The notes: generated by a model not told the origin, from the sequence alone. Counted from the first letter of the stretch, positions 24,388-34,065 are shown. The stretch: DNA of 64,000 nucleotides from Pseudomonas viridiflava (GCF_900585905.1 NZ_UTVH01000024.1:62001-126000), one strand, 5' to 3'. Made by a program: numbers and translations.

Positions 24388-25347
24388 ATGTTACGCATTA
24401 TTGCTCTGATCCTTCCTCTCATCGCCGGGCTTGCCCAGGCTGCAACGCCCTCCGTGCTGCAGCGCCCCATCACGCTGCAGACAGCGACTGGCGCCCTCTC
24501 CGGCTCGCTGCTGCTGCCCAAATCCAGAACGCCCGTGCCAGTGGTGCTGATCATTGCCGGCTCCGGCCCCACTGATCGCGACGGCAACAACCCGGAAGGC
24601 GGCCGCAACGACAGCATGAAACGCCTGGCACTGGAACTGGCCAGGCACAACATCGCCAGCGTGCGTTACGACAAACGCGGCGTTGCCGCGAGCAAGGCCG
24701 CCACCCCGGACGAGCGCAACCTGAGTATCGAAGCCTACGTCGCTGACGCCGAGGCCTGGGGCCGCAAGCTCAAGGCTGATCCGCGCATGGGCCAGCTGAT
24801 CCTGCTGGGTCACAGCGAAGGTGCGCTGGTGGCGACGCTGGCCGCCGAACAGGCCGGTGCCAGTGCAGTGATTTCCGTCGCCGGAACCGGCCGCCCGGTG
24901 GACCAGGTGCTGCGCGAGCAGTTGCAGGAACGCCTGCCGCCGACCCTGCTGCTGCGCAGCAATCAGTTGATCGACGCGCTCAAGGCAGGCAGCACTGATG
25001 ACAACGTCCCGGGCGAACTGCAAGTGGTGTTCAGGCCCAGCGTGCAGCCCTACCTGATCTCCCTGTTCCGCCAGGACCCGGCGGCGGCGTTTGGCACGCT
25101 GCAGATGCCGGCGCTTATCGTTCAGGGGCGCAATGACATTCAGGTCGGCGTCGGCGATGCCGAGCGGCTGCACAAGGCTAAACCGGATGCACAACTGGCG
25201 CTGATCGATGGCATGAACCACGTGCTGCGCATCGTCCCGGACGACGTCAAGCAACAGATTGCGTCTTACAAGAACCCTAAGCTGCCGCTGTCCAGCGAGC
25301 TGACCCGGCAGGTTCTGGGCTTCATCAACGCGCTGCCCGGTGCTTGA
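24388..25347 (+). CDS. exported alpha/beta hydrolase
   Basis: A 319-residue alpha/beta hydrolase. The N-terminus MLRIIALILPLIAGLAQAA is a signal peptide, so the enzyme is periplasmic. The nucleophile elbow is LLGHSEGALVA (Ser about residue 148); the oxyanion region is IIAGSGPTDRDGNN; late Asp in VQGRNDIQVG and His in DGMNHVLR complete the triad. It is similar to YhcT/BAAT-like peptidase-type hydrolases; the substrate is unknown. It is divergent from aroC. Confidence 0.88.
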   Translation: MLRIIALILPLIAGLAQAATPSVLQRPITLQTATGALSGSLLLPKSRTPVPVVLIIAGSGPTDRDGNNPEGGRNDSMKRLALELARHNIASVRYDKRGVAASKAATPDERNLSIEAYVADAEAWGRKLKADPRMGQLILLGHSEGALVATLAAEQAGASAVISVAGTGRPVDQVLREQLQERLPPTLLLRSNQLIDALKAGSTDDNVPGELQVVFRPSVQPYLISLFRQDPAAAFGTLQMPALIVQGRNDIQVGVGDAERLHKAKPDAQLALIDGMNHVLRIVPDDVKQQIASYKNPKLPLSSELTRQVLGFINALPGA

Positions 25348-25496
25348 CCGCCTGGCCGGCCAGTTTCTGCTAAGCGCGACCTGTCTTCGCCACTGAACTC
25401 CTTCTGCACAGCCCCTTCAGTCCCGGACAAAGCGGCCGATAGCTGGATGCTGGCCCCGTGATGCTGCACAGGGCCGTGGACAGGATCGCCGCTGAC

Positions 25497-26294
25497 ATGA
25501 CCGAAACCATTGCCTTACCCGAAACTGCGGCCGACAAGCCGCTCGTTGAAGCACCCGTACCCCCGCAGCCGTGGGACGAGGTCAAGCCCGAGAGCTTCAC
25601 CATGCTGCGTCTGGCGCCGTTACAGACTGACCGGGCCACGGGTGGGCGACCGTTGCGATTTGTCCAGTTTGGCCGCGCCGAACGCCACAGCAAAGAGCTC
25701 AGCCTGCTGCGCATGAGCATTCAACTGCCGGGCCAGCGGGTTCGTCGCGAGCAGAATCACCTCGACATCTGGGTCGACCACGACAAGCATATCGTGCGTT
25801 TCGGACCGGACTCAGGCTTGCAGATCGAGCCATGGAACCGTGGCATCGGGCGTTTTCTGATTGCCCAGGGCATCCACTGGGCGCAGAAGAACTGGTCAGC
25901 CTACAAAGTGGAAAGCTTTGCGCTGCCCAGCAAGGACGGTCTCAACGAAGACACGCGCCTGCGTCGCGATCACTTTCTCAAGACCCAGGGGTTCGACGTC
26001 GCCTACGCCGACGCGCAGCACATGAAAGGCAGCTTCAAGGAGGTCCAGGTCGGCAACCTGCACAGCACCTGGAACAACGACAAGATTCAGATCATCGAAA
26101 TTCTCGAAGCCTCGCAGATGCTGGAGAACGCCGAGAAAAAGATGATTGAGCAGGAAGTATCGATCCGCCAGCATGAAGATCGCGTCGGCAAGTACAAGCG
26201 AGAAGACAGCGGCCTGCGCTTTACCATCGCCTGCCTGGTCACCTTCGCAGTGTTCCAGGCCGGGCTGCTGATCTGGATCGCCACCCACCGCTAG
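25497..26294 (+). CDS. conserved hypothetical protein with C-terminal membrane anchor
   Basis: About 265 residues. The N-terminal 35 are Pro/Glu-rich, the centre (about 45-185) is a soluble alpha/beta region with LRFVQFGRAERHSKELSLL and FGPDSGLQIEPWNRGIGRFL, then a helical segment (ENAEKKMIEQEVSIRQHEDR) and one C-terminal span (about 240-260). This tail-anchored layout puts the bulk in the cytoplasm. The central region (WNRGIGRFLIAQGIHWAQKN) faintly recalls an acetyltransferase fold but I cannot confirm it. The start is uncertain (GTG 25458 or ATG 25497). It converges on prmB. Confidence 0.75.
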   Translation: MTETIALPETAADKPLVEAPVPPQPWDEVKPESFTMLRLAPLQTDRATGGRPLRFVQFGRAERHSKELSLLRMSIQLPGQRVRREQNHLDIWVDHDKHIVRFGPDSGLQIEPWNRGIGRFLIAQGIHWAQKNWSAYKVESFALPSKDGLNEDTRLRRDHFLKTQGFDVAYADAQHMKGSFKEVQVGNLHSTWNNDKIQIIEILEASQMLENAEKKMIEQEVSIRQHEDRVGKYKREDSGLRFTIACLVTFAVFQAGLLIWIATHR

Positions 26295-26309
26295 CCCTCG
26301 GCCGGGACG

Positions 26310-27218
26310 TCAGACCCGCGCGGCGAACAGCTGCTGATGCTCGCGGCACTGCGCGGCGCTGAGCATGAAGACGCCATGGCCGCCGCGCATGAAGTCCAGC
26401 CAGGCGAAGTCCACCTCCGGGTACAGCGTCTGCACGTGAACCTGGCTGTTACCCACCTCGACAATCAACAGCCCTTTTTCGGTCAGGTGATCAGCCGCCT
26501 CGGCCAGCATGCGGCGCACCAGATTCAGGCCGTCCGAGCCACAGGCCAGGGCCAGCTCGGGTTCGTGCTGGTATTCGTCAGGCATGTCAGCGAAATCTTC
26601 GGCATCGACGTAGGGCGGGTTGGACACGATCAGATCGAAACGCTGGCCCGGCAGCCCGTCGAATCCATCGCCCTGAACGGTGTAGACGCGCGGGTCCACG
26701 CCGTGCCGCTCGATGTTCTGATTGGCCACCTCCAGTGCTTCGAAGGACAGGTCGGCGAGCACCACCTCTGACTCCGGAAATTCGTCGGCGCAAGCAATAC
26801 CGATGCAGCCGGAACCGGTGCACAGGTCGAGAATGCGCATCGGCTCGTCCGCCAGCCAGGGCGCAAAGTGGTTTTCGATCAGCTCGGCAATGGGCGAGCG
26901 CGGGATCAGCACCCGCTCGTCCACAATGAAAGACATCCCGCAGAACCACGCTTCACCCAGCAGATACGGGGTGGGTACGCGCTCGTCGATACGCCGCGAG
27001 ATCAGGCGCTGCAACTCGCCGATTTCGTCCAGCTCCAGGCGGCAGTCCAGGTAGCTGTCGGCAATTTCCCAGGGCAGGTGCAAAGCACCCAGCACCAGCT
27101 GCCGTGCCTCGTCCCAGGCGTTATCGGTGCCATGCCCGAAAAAAAGATCTTCTTCGTGAAAGCGACTGACCGCCCAACGAATATGGTCGCGCACGGTGCG
27201 CAAGCGGGATGTGATCAC
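26310..27218 (-). CDS. prmB: ribosomal protein L3 N5-glutamine methyltransferase
   Basis: A 302-residue SAM-dependent methyltransferase of the HemK/PrmB group that methylates a Gln side chain of L3. An N-terminal helical domain (1-100) precedes the catalytic fold: [14 protein letters not shown] (motif I), [14 protein letters not shown], and the Gln-binding NPPY motif in [15 protein letters not shown]. The start is taken as GTG 27218, which has AAGGAG upstream and gives the usual beginning [13 protein letters not shown]; more upstream residues are unsupported. Confidence 0.95.
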   Translation of the reverse strand: MITSRLRTVRDHIRWAVSRFHEEDLFFGHGTDNAWDEARQLVLGALHLPWEIADSYLDCRLELDEIGELQRLISRRIDERVPTPYLLGEAWFCGMSFIVDERVLIPRSPIAELIENHFAPWLADEPMRILDLCTGSGCIGIACADEFPESEVVLADLSFEALEVANQNIERHGVDPRVYTVQGDGFDGLPGQRFDLIVSNPPYVDAEDFADMPDEYQHEPELALACGSDGLNLVRRMLAEAADHLTEKGLLIVEVGNSQVHVQTLYPEVDFAWLDFMRGGHGVFMLSAAQCREHQQLFAARV

Positions 27219-27489
27219 TGGGGCTAGCTCCTTGTAAAAACGTGGCGCGAGTCTAGCAGCGTTGCTTTCCACAGACGATGCCGGGGCGCGACCGACAAGA
27301 GCCGAACTGCGTAATAGTGGTTTTTTCGATCATGTCTGGATCCAATAGAGGCATAATGGCACGCACCTGGAACACGCCGTCGCAGACCACGCCGATCCGT
27401 TCAGCCACCTGCGCTTCTCATTGTTACCATTCCCAGAACCGCCCGCGCGAGGGAGAATGGCACAAAAGCCCCACACAACGGAGCCCCAG

Positions 27490-28080
27490 ATGTCCCAACC
27501 AAAGACCATGTTTCAGCTCGGTAACCGTGGCTACGCCGCTGCTACGCTGAGCAACGCGACATTGATCATCATCGATGCACAGAAAGAATACCTCAGCGGC
27601 CCGCTTGCCCTGACCGGGGTAAACGAAGCGGCGGCCAATATCTGTCAGCTGGTGGCTGCCGCTCGCGAACGCAAATGTCCGATTGTGCACATCCGCCATC
27701 TGGGCACTGTGGGGGGCCTGTTCGACCCGCAGGGCGAGCGCGGCGAATTCATGCCGCAGTTGCAGCCCCAGGCTGATGAAAGCGTGGTTGAGAAGCGCAT
27801 GCCCAATGCCTTCAACGACACCGGGCTGCACGACCTGCTGCAGACGCTGGGCCATCTGGACCTGATTGTGTGCGGTTTCATGAGTCATTCGAGTATCAGT
27901 ACCACCGTGCGCGCGGCCAAGGATTATGGTTATCGTTGCACCCTGGTGGACGACGCGTGTGCCACCCGCGACCTGCCGACACCTGAAGGGGTGGTCAGCG
28001 CCGACGTCGTGCATCGCACTGAAATGGCAATCATGAATGACAATTTCGCCACGTTGAGCCTGACCAAAGATCTGATCTGA
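27490..28080 (+). CDS. isochorismatase-family hydrolase lacking the usual Cys
   Basis: A 196-residue isochorismatase-like hydrolase. The catalytic Asp is in LIIIDAQKEYL (about residue 31) and the Lys in VVEKRMPNAFNDT (about 108). At the third position, where cysteine hydrolases of this family have Cys in GxxTxxCV, it has CGFMSHSSISTT, so Ser replaces Cys. It may therefore act like PhzD-type isochorismatases, which do not need Cys, or on another substrate. GGAG precedes ATG 27490. It lies between prmB (divergent) and a small membrane protein. Confidence 0.88.
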   Translation: MSQPKTMFQLGNRGYAAATLSNATLIIIDAQKEYLSGPLALTGVNEAAANICQLVAAARERKCPIVHIRHLGTVGGLFDPQGERGEFMPQLQPQADESVVEKRMPNAFNDTGLHDLLQTLGHLDLIVCGFMSHSSISTTVRAAKDYGYRCTLVDDACATRDLPTPEGVVSADVVHRTEMAIMNDNFATLSLTKDLI

Positions 28081-28277
28081 TGGACGAGAGGCGGGATGGG
28101 CTCCGCCGCGTTGCTGCCCTGTTTTTCGACGTCCTCTGCCCGCACCCTCTACATTTCCTGGTGCGTCTGGCCTCACCGCTTATCCATTAATTGCGCGCAA
28201 TGGGCCGGACAACGTGATAACCGGGAACCGGTCATCGCTACTGCCGGTCTGACCACGACACTGTTGAGGAAACCTGA

Positions 28278-28598
28278 ATGAAAGTATCCGATGGTTTCGA
28301 TGCGCGCCGCCTGCGCTCAAAAGGACCCGGCAACTGGACCCTGCGCCTGGCTTCGGCCTTTGCCGCGCTGCTGGCAACTGCTGGCGTACTGTTGACGATG
28401 GCCGGCGTGTCCAGCCTGGTAGGCAGACCTGCGGCGCTGGGTGAACTCAATGCCAGTCCGTTTGGTGGCGCCGTCGTGGTCGGCGCAGGCCTGCTGGTGC
28501 TGTATCTCGGGATCTGGCTGTGGCGCCGCAGCCGCCTGCGCATGCGGCGCGGCAGCGGGCTGAGCATGTCCGCACACCTGATGAAAAAGCCGGATTGA
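28278..28598 (+). CDS. two-span membrane protein, hypothetical
   Basis: A 106-residue basic protein with two hydrophobic segments (about 24-46 and 62-82) flanked by Arg-rich ends (FDARRLRSKGPG; RRSRLRMRRGSG), indicating N-in/C-in topology. No recognised domain. GAGGAA precedes the ATG. The same small membrane gene sits between the isochorismatase and Smr genes in other Pseudomonas as I recall; the function is unknown. Confidence 0.75.
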   Translation: MKVSDGFDARRLRSKGPGNWTLRLASAFAALLATAGVLLTMAGVSSLVGRPAALGELNASPFGGAVVVGAGLLVLYLGIWLWRRSRLRMRRGSGLSMSAHLMKKPD

Positions 28599-28694
28599 GC
28601 CAGAGCGTTCCACACCCCTGCCCTGCCTCCATGCGTTTCCTTGCTACGCGATGCGTCGCGACCCGGTAAACTGGTCGCCCTCGCGGAGACTGCC

Positions 28695-29252
28695 ATGCAA
28701 GACGACGATTTTTCCCTGTTCAAGAACGAATTACGCGGTGTGAAGCCCATCAAGCGTGAATACGCCGACGTGGGCAAGCCGAAAGCCGACCGCAAGCTGC
28801 TGGCAACGCTGCGCCAGTCTGCGACAGTGCGTACCGATTCGGTCACCGTTGATGGCCTTTCGGATCAGTTCGTGATTGATGTCGGGCCGGAAGACGTGCT
28901 TGGCTGGTCACGCGATGGGGTCCAGGAAGGCCAGTTGCGCAAACTCAAGCTGGGCCAGATCAGCTTCGAAGGCAGCCTTGACCTGCATGGCATGAACGTG
29001 GAAGTGGCGCGCGAGACTCTCTGGGAGTTTCTGGCCGAGGCCACCCGACTGGAAGTGCGCTGCGTACGCGTCACCCATGGCAAGGCGGTACGCCTGGATG
29101 GCAAGCGACCAATGATCAAAAGTCACGTCAATACCTGGCTTCGGCAGCATGCACAGGTGCTGGCCTTTGCCTCGTGCCAGGCCAGACACGGCGGTGCCGG
29201 GGCAGTTTACGTGATGCTCAAGCGCACCATGATGGAAGGCCGCGACGAGTAA
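28695..29252 (+). CDS. Smr domain protein
   Basis: A 185-residue protein with a C-terminal Smr (small MutS-related) domain. Key segments: SLDLHGMNVEVARETLWEFL (the LDLHG hallmark, about 93-112), CVRVTHGKA (the HGxG-like motif, here HGKA) and QARHGGAGAVYVML near the end. The N-terminal 60 residues are the charged leader seen in YdaL/SmrA types (DDDFSLFKNELRGVKPIK). Members are nicking nucleases acting on RNA or branched DNA. ATG 28695 has GGAG upstream. Confidence 0.9.
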   Translation: MQDDDFSLFKNELRGVKPIKREYADVGKPKADRKLLATLRQSATVRTDSVTVDGLSDQFVIDVGPEDVLGWSRDGVQEGQLRKLKLGQISFEGSLDLHGMNVEVARETLWEFLAEATRLEVRCVRVTHGKAVRLDGKRPMIKSHVNTWLRQHAQVLAFASCQARHGGAGAVYVMLKRTMMEGRDE

Positions 29253-29575
29253 TCGCCGCAGCCGCCTCGCGCGCCCAGTGCCAGGTCCACCCTGCCCTCA
29301 GAGCAGGCAGCAGCCAGCAGGTTGAAATGCGATTGCGGCCAGGCGAAATACAACCCAACTGTAAACTGCGCAGGGACAAGACCGGCGCCCTCCGCTGCGG
29401 CAAACTGTCAGCCCCCGCATCAAGCGATACAACTGGCGACAGTCCTACGTTAGAATGTTGCACTTCGCAGGCCTGTCCTGCATTTTCGCCATTCAGCACA
29501 GCCAGACATCGTGCGAACGTTCGCTAGCGACATGGCCCTATGCTGACCAGCATTACCTACGGAAATACAATCCCT
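29253..29575. other. 323-bp intergenic region
   Basis: No gene is supported. It separates the Smr gene from folE and should hold the folE promoter; a -10-like TAGAAT is present at 29451-29456 without a clear -35. A short pair CTGCC/GGCAG near 29293 could be the end of the Smr transcript. Nothing else seen. Confidence 0.5.
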
Positions 29576-30121
29576 GTGACACTGGAACAGAATTACACCG
29601 AGATCCTTGGCCAACTGGGTGAAGATGTATCCCGAGAAGGCCTGGTTGACACCCCCAAGCGTGCCGCCAAGGCGATGCAGTACCTGTGCCGCGGTTATGG
29701 CCAGACGCTGGAAGAAGTCACCAACGGTGCCCTCTTCAGCTCTGAAACCAGCGAAATGGTGATGGTCAAGGATATCGAGCTCTATTCGTTGTGCGAGCAT
29801 CACTTGCTGCCGTTCATTGGTAAGGCGCATGTGGCGTACATCCCCGACGGCAAGGTGCTGGGCCTGTCCAAGGTGGCGCGTATCGTCGACATGTTCGCTC
29901 GCCGCCTGCAGATTCAGGAAAGCCTCAGCCGGCAGATCGCCGATGCAATTATGCAGGTCACTGGCGCACGGGGCGTTGCCGTGGTCATCGAAGCCAAGCA
30001 CATGTGCATGATGATGCGCGGCGTCGAGAAGCAGAACTCATCGATGATCACATCGGTCATGCTCGGTCAGTTCCGCGAAAATGCGGCGACCCGCGCCGAG
30101 TTCCTCAGCCTGATCAAGTGA
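29576..30121 (+). CDS. folE: GTP cyclohydrolase I
   Basis: A 181-residue FolE-type enzyme making dihydroneopterin triphosphate from GTP, first step of folate/pterin synthesis. Motifs: [14 protein letters not shown], the zinc site [20 protein letters not shown] (Cys and His ligands), [20 protein letters not shown] and the second Cys in [17 protein letters not shown]. The start is taken as GTG 29576, giving the usual [14 protein letters not shown] 29540 is in frame but has no ribosome site. Pseudomonas often has more than one folE; this corresponds by context to the copy next to the Smr gene. Confidence 0.94.
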   Translation: MTLEQNYTEILGQLGEDVSREGLVDTPKRAAKAMQYLCRGYGQTLEEVTNGALFSSETSEMVMVKDIELYSLCEHHLLPFIGKAHVAYIPDGKVLGLSKVARIVDMFARRLQIQESLSRQIADAIMQVTGARGVAVVIEAKHMCMMMRGVEKQNSSMITSVMLGQFRENAATRAEFLSLIK

Positions 30122-30194
30122 ACAGGGCCATGCCCGCCTTGCACGGCCGGGCAGCGCTGCTCACCGCACACCATTTTTCCGCGAGGTCATCACT

Positions 30195-30566
30195 GTGTTC
30201 GTCAAGGCATTGAGAGTTGGGTTGGGGCAGTTGGTAATTTTTGCTGACTTCGTGACACGCCCTGCGAAGCAAAAGCGCACGCCCGAAGCCCAGGCGGCTG
30301 TCGAACTGTCCGCGAAAAACCTCAGCCTGTACCAGTTCCAGGCCTGCCCGTTCTGCGTCAAGACACGCCGCACGCTGCACCGTCTGAATGTGCCGGTGAC
30401 CTTGCGAGACGCCAAGAACAATGAGCAGGATCGCCAGACGCTCCTCACTCAGGGCGGCAAGATCAAAGTGCCCTGCCTGCGGATCGAAGAAGATGGCAAA
30501 ACGGTCTGGATGTACGAATCCAAGGTCATTATCGACTACCTGAACCAGCGCTTCGCCACCGCCTGA
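30195..30566 (+). CDS. glutaredoxin-like protein with N-terminal hydrophobic leader
   Basis: A 123-residue protein: residues 1-20 are a moderately hydrophobic leader (VKALRVGLGQLVIFADFV), then a thioredoxin fold (about 42-120) with redox motif CPFC in QACPFCVKTRRTL, cis-Pro in KIKVPCLRI and the glutathione site YESKVIIDYL. It resembles glutaredoxin and the GST N-terminal domain. The GTG start has GAGG upstream. The leader may be a membrane anchor, so it could act at the inner membrane; uncertain. Confidence 0.88.
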   Translation: MFVKALRVGLGQLVIFADFVTRPAKQKRTPEAQAAVELSAKNLSLYQFQACPFCVKTRRTLHRLNVPVTLRDAKNNEQDRQTLLTQGGKIKVPCLRIEEDGKTVWMYESKVIIDYLNQRFATA

Positions 30567-30587
30567 ATCAGCGCTCTACCCTTGCCT

Positions 30588-30974
30588 TTACCTGGGGCAA
30601 CCCTCGTCACGGCAAGCGTTGTAGGCCTTGAGCTGCTCGACTCGCACACGGGTGTGCTCGGTCAGGCATTGAGCCTGGGCCAGAGGCCACATCGAGCCAC
30701 CTTCAGCCGCCTTGCCCACCTGATACAGACAGTCAGCGTCGCGAAAGGCTATCCACTTGCGCTGCGCCGCCTTGAACGCTTCCTTGCGTTCGGAGTTTTT
30801 CAGGTAACCCAGCTGCGCCTTGTACTGAGTGTTCAGCTCGGCATCGACGCCTGACAACTGTTTGCCAGCGCAGGCATTCATAGCCGTCTGCGTTGCGTTG
30901 CAGTCTTCAGCCTTAGCCGAACAGCCGATGCCCAGGGCCATGAACGTCAAAACGGCCATCATTGAAACCCGCAT
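30588..30974 (-). CDS. LprI-family exported protein (DUF1311)
   Basis: A 128-residue protein with signal peptide MRVSMMAVLTFMALGIGCSA and a mature domain of the LprI/DUF1311 (lysozyme inhibitor LprI) family: CNATQTAMNACAGKQL, LNTQYKAQLGYL and QRKWIAFRDADCLYQ with paired Cys residues likely forming disulphides. Periplasmic. Some members bind lysozyme; this one is unproven. The site AAGGAG precedes ATG 30974. An upstream extension has no similarity. Confidence 0.88.
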   Translation of the reverse strand: MRVSMMAVLTFMALGIGCSAKAEDCNATQTAMNACAGKQLSGVDAELNTQYKAQLGYLKNSERKEAFKAAQRKWIAFRDADCLYQVGKAAEGGSMWPLAQAQCLTEHTRVRVEQLKAYNACRDEGCPR

Positions 30975-31014
30975 GTCGCGCTCCTTTTGGTTGTGAGTGT
31001 CTGAACGACTGAGA

Positions 31015-31617
31015 TCAATCCAGCATGTCCACGTAACCCGGCTGTTGCCGAACACGCTCCAGCCATTGCCGAATGCTGGTGTAGGGCAGCAGGTCGAAGC
31101 CACCCTGATGCGCCACGTGCGTGTAGGCATACAGCGCAATGTCAGCGATGGAGAAGCTGTCGCCGACGAGAAACGGCGTACGCCCGAGCTGACGCTCCAT
31201 TACAGCCAGCGCACGATAGCCAGCCTTGTGCAGCGACCGATACTCGCTCATGCGCTCTTCAGGCAGGCCCAGATAGAACTGGATGAAGCGCGCGACCGCG
31301 ATGCAGGGTTCGTGGCTGTATTGCTCGAAGAACTGCCATTGCAGCACCTGCGTGCGCAAACGTGGCTCAGTCGGCAGATACACAGTGCCATCGGCAAGAA
31401 AATTGAGAATCGCGTTGGACTCCCACAAGCAGGTGCCGTCCTCCAGCTCAAGCACCGGAATCTTGCCGTTGGGGTTCTTTTCCAGAAAGGCGGCGGTCTG
31501 GGTCTCGCCACTCAGCAGATCGACCAGGATCCATTCGCACTCGATACCCAGCAGTGCCAGCATCAGCTTGATCTTGTAGCAGTTACCCGAGTTGTAATCG
31601 CCATAAACCTTGTACAT
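31015..31617 (-). CDS. glutathione S-transferase family protein
   Basis: A 200-residue cytosolic GST. The N-terminal thioredoxin-like domain carries the catalytic-type Ser/Asn stretch GDYNSGNCYKIKLML, cis-Pro in GKIPVLEL and the glutathione motif WESNAIL; the C-terminal helical domain has the N-capping segment FLVGDSFSIADIALYAY. Substrate unknown. AAGGAG precedes ATG 31617. It is 40 bases upstream of the LprI-like gene on the same strand and could be co-transcribed with it. Confidence 0.92.
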   Translation of the reverse strand: MYKVYGDYNSGNCYKIKLMLALLGIECEWILVDLLSGETQTAAFLEKNPNGKIPVLELEDGTCLWESNAILNFLADGTVYLPTEPRLRTQVLQWQFFEQYSHEPCIAVARFIQFYLGLPEERMSEYRSLHKAGYRALAVMERQLGRTPFLVGDSFSIADIALYAYTHVAHQGGFDLLPYTSIRQWLERVRQQPGYVDMLD

Positions 31618-31911
31618 CGCCCATGCTCCTTTCAAATATGGCGTCGTCACTGTCACGCCGCGAGTGTGGCTTGCACCTGAAAATACTGACGATGATGCTC
31701 GATGTCACTTCATTGCGACGGTTGCAATGACCGAGTCAGGCATTGGGCCAAAGACTGCGGCACAGCGCAAGGCCGATGACCGCCGCAGACGCTAGAAAGC
31801 GGGTAATCGCAACTGTACTGACGAATGCGCAGTCGGCTGTATCGCAACGCCGCCCGCACCCTGCGTTTAGGCTGGGACCTGCGTCATCAGCCGTGAACTT
31901 ATCTGTGAGTC

Positions 31912-33117
31912 ATGCCCATGCCCTCGTCAACGCCTGCTCGCCTGCGCCCCTGGGCCGATTCGTCGGTCTCCGCCGTGGTCGCCGGGTTCATCGCCATGAT
32001 GACCGGCTGCACCAGTTCGCTGGTCTTGATGTTTCAGGCCGGCCAGGCTGCGGGGCTGACATCGGCGCAGATTTCGTCGTGGATCTGGGCCTTGTTCATC
32101 GGCATGGCGGTGTGCAGCATCGGTCTGTCGTTGCGCTATCGCACGCCGATCACCGTAGCCTGGTCGACGCCCGGCGCGGCTCTGCTGATCACCAGCCTGG
32201 GCGGCGTCGCGTACCCCGAGGCAATAGGCGCGTTCATCACCTGCGCCGCGCTGGTCACCCTGTGCGGAATGACCGGGAGCTTCGAACGGCTGGTAAAGAA
32301 GCTGCCAGCCTCGCTGGCCGCCGCATTGCTGGCGGGAATTCTGTTCAAGATCGGCAGCGAAATATTCGTCGCCGCGCAACACCGAACGGCACTGGTACTG
32401 AGCATGTTTTTCACTTACCTGCTGGTCAAGCGATTATCACCGCGCTATGCCGTGCTGGCTGCATTGCTGGTCGGCAGCGCACTGGCGGGCCTGCTCGGCC
32501 TGCTGGATTTCAGTGGGTTCAGCCTGCAACTCGCGATACCCGTATGGACCACGCCTGAGTTTTCCCTGGCGGCAACCGTCAGCATCGGCATCCCGCTGTT
32601 CGTGGTGGCAATGACCTCGCAGAATATGCCTGGCATCGCCGTGCTGCGCGCCGATGGCTACCCGGTGCCCGCCTCCCCGCTGATTACCGCTACCGGCATC
32701 GCCTCGCTGCTGCTGGCACCGTTCGGCGCCCATGGCATCAACCTGGCGGCGATCAGCGCGGCGATCTGCACTGGCGAGCACGCCCACCCTGATCGCAGCA
32801 AACGGTATACGGCAGCGATCTGGTGTGGCGTTTTCTATGCCATTGCCGGCGTGTATGGCGCGGCGCTGGCGGCCTTGTTCGCTTCCTTCCCCAAGGAGCT
32901 GGTGTTGTCCATCGCTGCGCTGGCGCTATTCGGCTCGATCATCAACGGCTTGACCGTGGCGATGACCGAGCCTTCGGAGCGTGAAGCGGCACTGATCACC
33001 TTCATGGTGACAGCTTCCGGGCTGACCCTGTTGTCCATCGGCTCGGCATTCTGGGGGATTGTGGCTGGCGTCCTCACCCTGGTGATTCTCAATCGGCAGC
33101 CACGTCAAACCAGGTGA
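31912..33117 (+). CDS. benE: BenE-family benzoate/proton symporter
   Basis: A 401-residue inner-membrane protein of the benzoate:H+ symporter family with about twelve spans. Signature segments: FIAMMTGCTSSLVLMFQAG, RTPITVAWSTPGAALLI and FVVAMTSQNMPGIAVLRADG, the last being highly characteristic. No ben catabolic genes are adjacent; the neighbours are a divergent GST and a convergent LD-carboxypeptidase. The ligand is thus an assumption from the family. An alternative start two codons downstream (31918) cannot be excluded. Confidence 0.9.
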   Translation: MPMPSSTPARLRPWADSSVSAVVAGFIAMMTGCTSSLVLMFQAGQAAGLTSAQISSWIWALFIGMAVCSIGLSLRYRTPITVAWSTPGAALLITSLGGVAYPEAIGAFITCAALVTLCGMTGSFERLVKKLPASLAAALLAGILFKIGSEIFVAAQHRTALVLSMFFTYLLVKRLSPRYAVLAALLVGSALAGLLGLLDFSGFSLQLAIPVWTTPEFSLAATVSIGIPLFVVAMTSQNMPGIAVLRADGYPVPASPLITATGIASLLLAPFGAHGINLAAISAAICTGEHAHPDRSKRYTAAIWCGVFYAIAGVYGAALAALFASFPKELVLSIAALALFGSIINGLTVAMTEPSEREAALITFMVTASGLTLLSIGSAFWGIVAGVLTLVILNRQPRQTR

Positions 33118-33123
33118 GCGGCA

Positions 33124-34065
33124 TCAACGCACGGCGGCGTTGACCCGCAAAGTCCCGGCGTCCGCATCCAGCGTCGCCTGTACGCCCAGAGGCACGGCAT
33201 GATTGACCGCGTCGTGGCCTATCGACAGCCCGCCCAGCAACGGAACGTCCAGCCGCTGCAGACGCTCCATCAGCACTTGCGCCGGCTTGATCGCCGAGGT
33301 GACGCCCCTGGGTTCGCTGAACTGGCCAATGGCGATGCCTGCCACGCCATTCAGGGCGCCGCAATTCAGCAGATGCGTCAGCAAGCGGTCGACACGATAG
33401 GACGCCTCGCCCACATCCTCGATCAACAGAATTGCACCTGCCAGATCAGGCATGTAGAACGTGCCGACGCTGCTGCTGAGCATGCTCAGGTTGCCGCCCA
33501 GCAACATCCCTTGCGCTTTGCCGGGGGTGCGGACTGCAAAGTTGGCCTCGGCAGGGCTCGCCTCGATCAGAATGGGGTCGGCAGACATGGCCGCGCGCCG
33601 CAGACTGTCGAGGTGCTCCCCCCCCAGTCCCAACTGCGCCGCCACTGGGCCATGAAGGGTTGCCAGCCCGGTGCGGTCCCAGAGGGCGCCATGGATTGCG
33701 GTGATGTCAGAAAACCCGACCACGAGCTTCGGGTCACGCCGTACGGCATCGAAGTCCAGATCGGCGACGATACGTTGCGCGCCATAGCCACCGCGGGTGC
33801 AAAAGATCCCGCGTATCTGCGGGTCGGCCAGTGCGGCATTGAAGTCAGCCAGGCGATGTTCGTCGGTCCCGGCATGAAACGACCAGGTGTCCAGCGCATG
33901 CGGGTAGATGCGAGGCTTGAGACCCCAACTTTCAAGCACGCGGGCCGCATCCTCCACCTTGGCTGCCGTAGTTGGTCCGGCTGGCGATACCAGGGCGACG
34001 GTATCGCCAGCGCGCAGCATGTTGGGGTGCAGGGTTTGCATACGGGTAGAAGGCATTGCTGACAC
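33124..34065 (-). CDS. ldcA: LD-carboxypeptidase (muramoyltetrapeptide carboxypeptidase)
   Basis: A 313-residue peptidase S66 enzyme, which trims the terminal D-Ala from cell-wall tetrapeptides during recycling in the cytoplasm. Triad segments: the nucleophile Ser in VVGFSDITAIHGAL (about residue 118), Glu in LLIEDVGEASYRVDRLL and His in LSIGHDAVNHAVPLG. N-terminus DTVALVSPAGP and ICTRGGYGAQR-like FCTRGGYGAQR are typical. GTG 34065 is preferred since GGAG lies five bases before it; ATG 34056 is possible. Confidence 0.94.
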   Translation of the reverse strand: MSAMPSTRMQTLHPNMLRAGDTVALVSPAGPTTAAKVEDAARVLESWGLKPRIYPHALDTWSFHAGTDEHRLADFNAALADPQIRGIFCTRGGYGAQRIVADLDFDAVRRDPKLVVGFSDITAIHGALWDRTGLATLHGPVAAQLGLGGEHLDSLRRAAMSADPILIEASPAEANFAVRTPGKAQGMLLGGNLSMLSSSVGTFYMPDLAGAILLIEDVGEASYRVDRLLTHLLNCGALNGVAGIAIGQFSEPRGVTSAIKPAQVLMERLQRLDVPLLGGLSIGHDAVNHAVPLGVQATLDADAGTLRVNAAVR

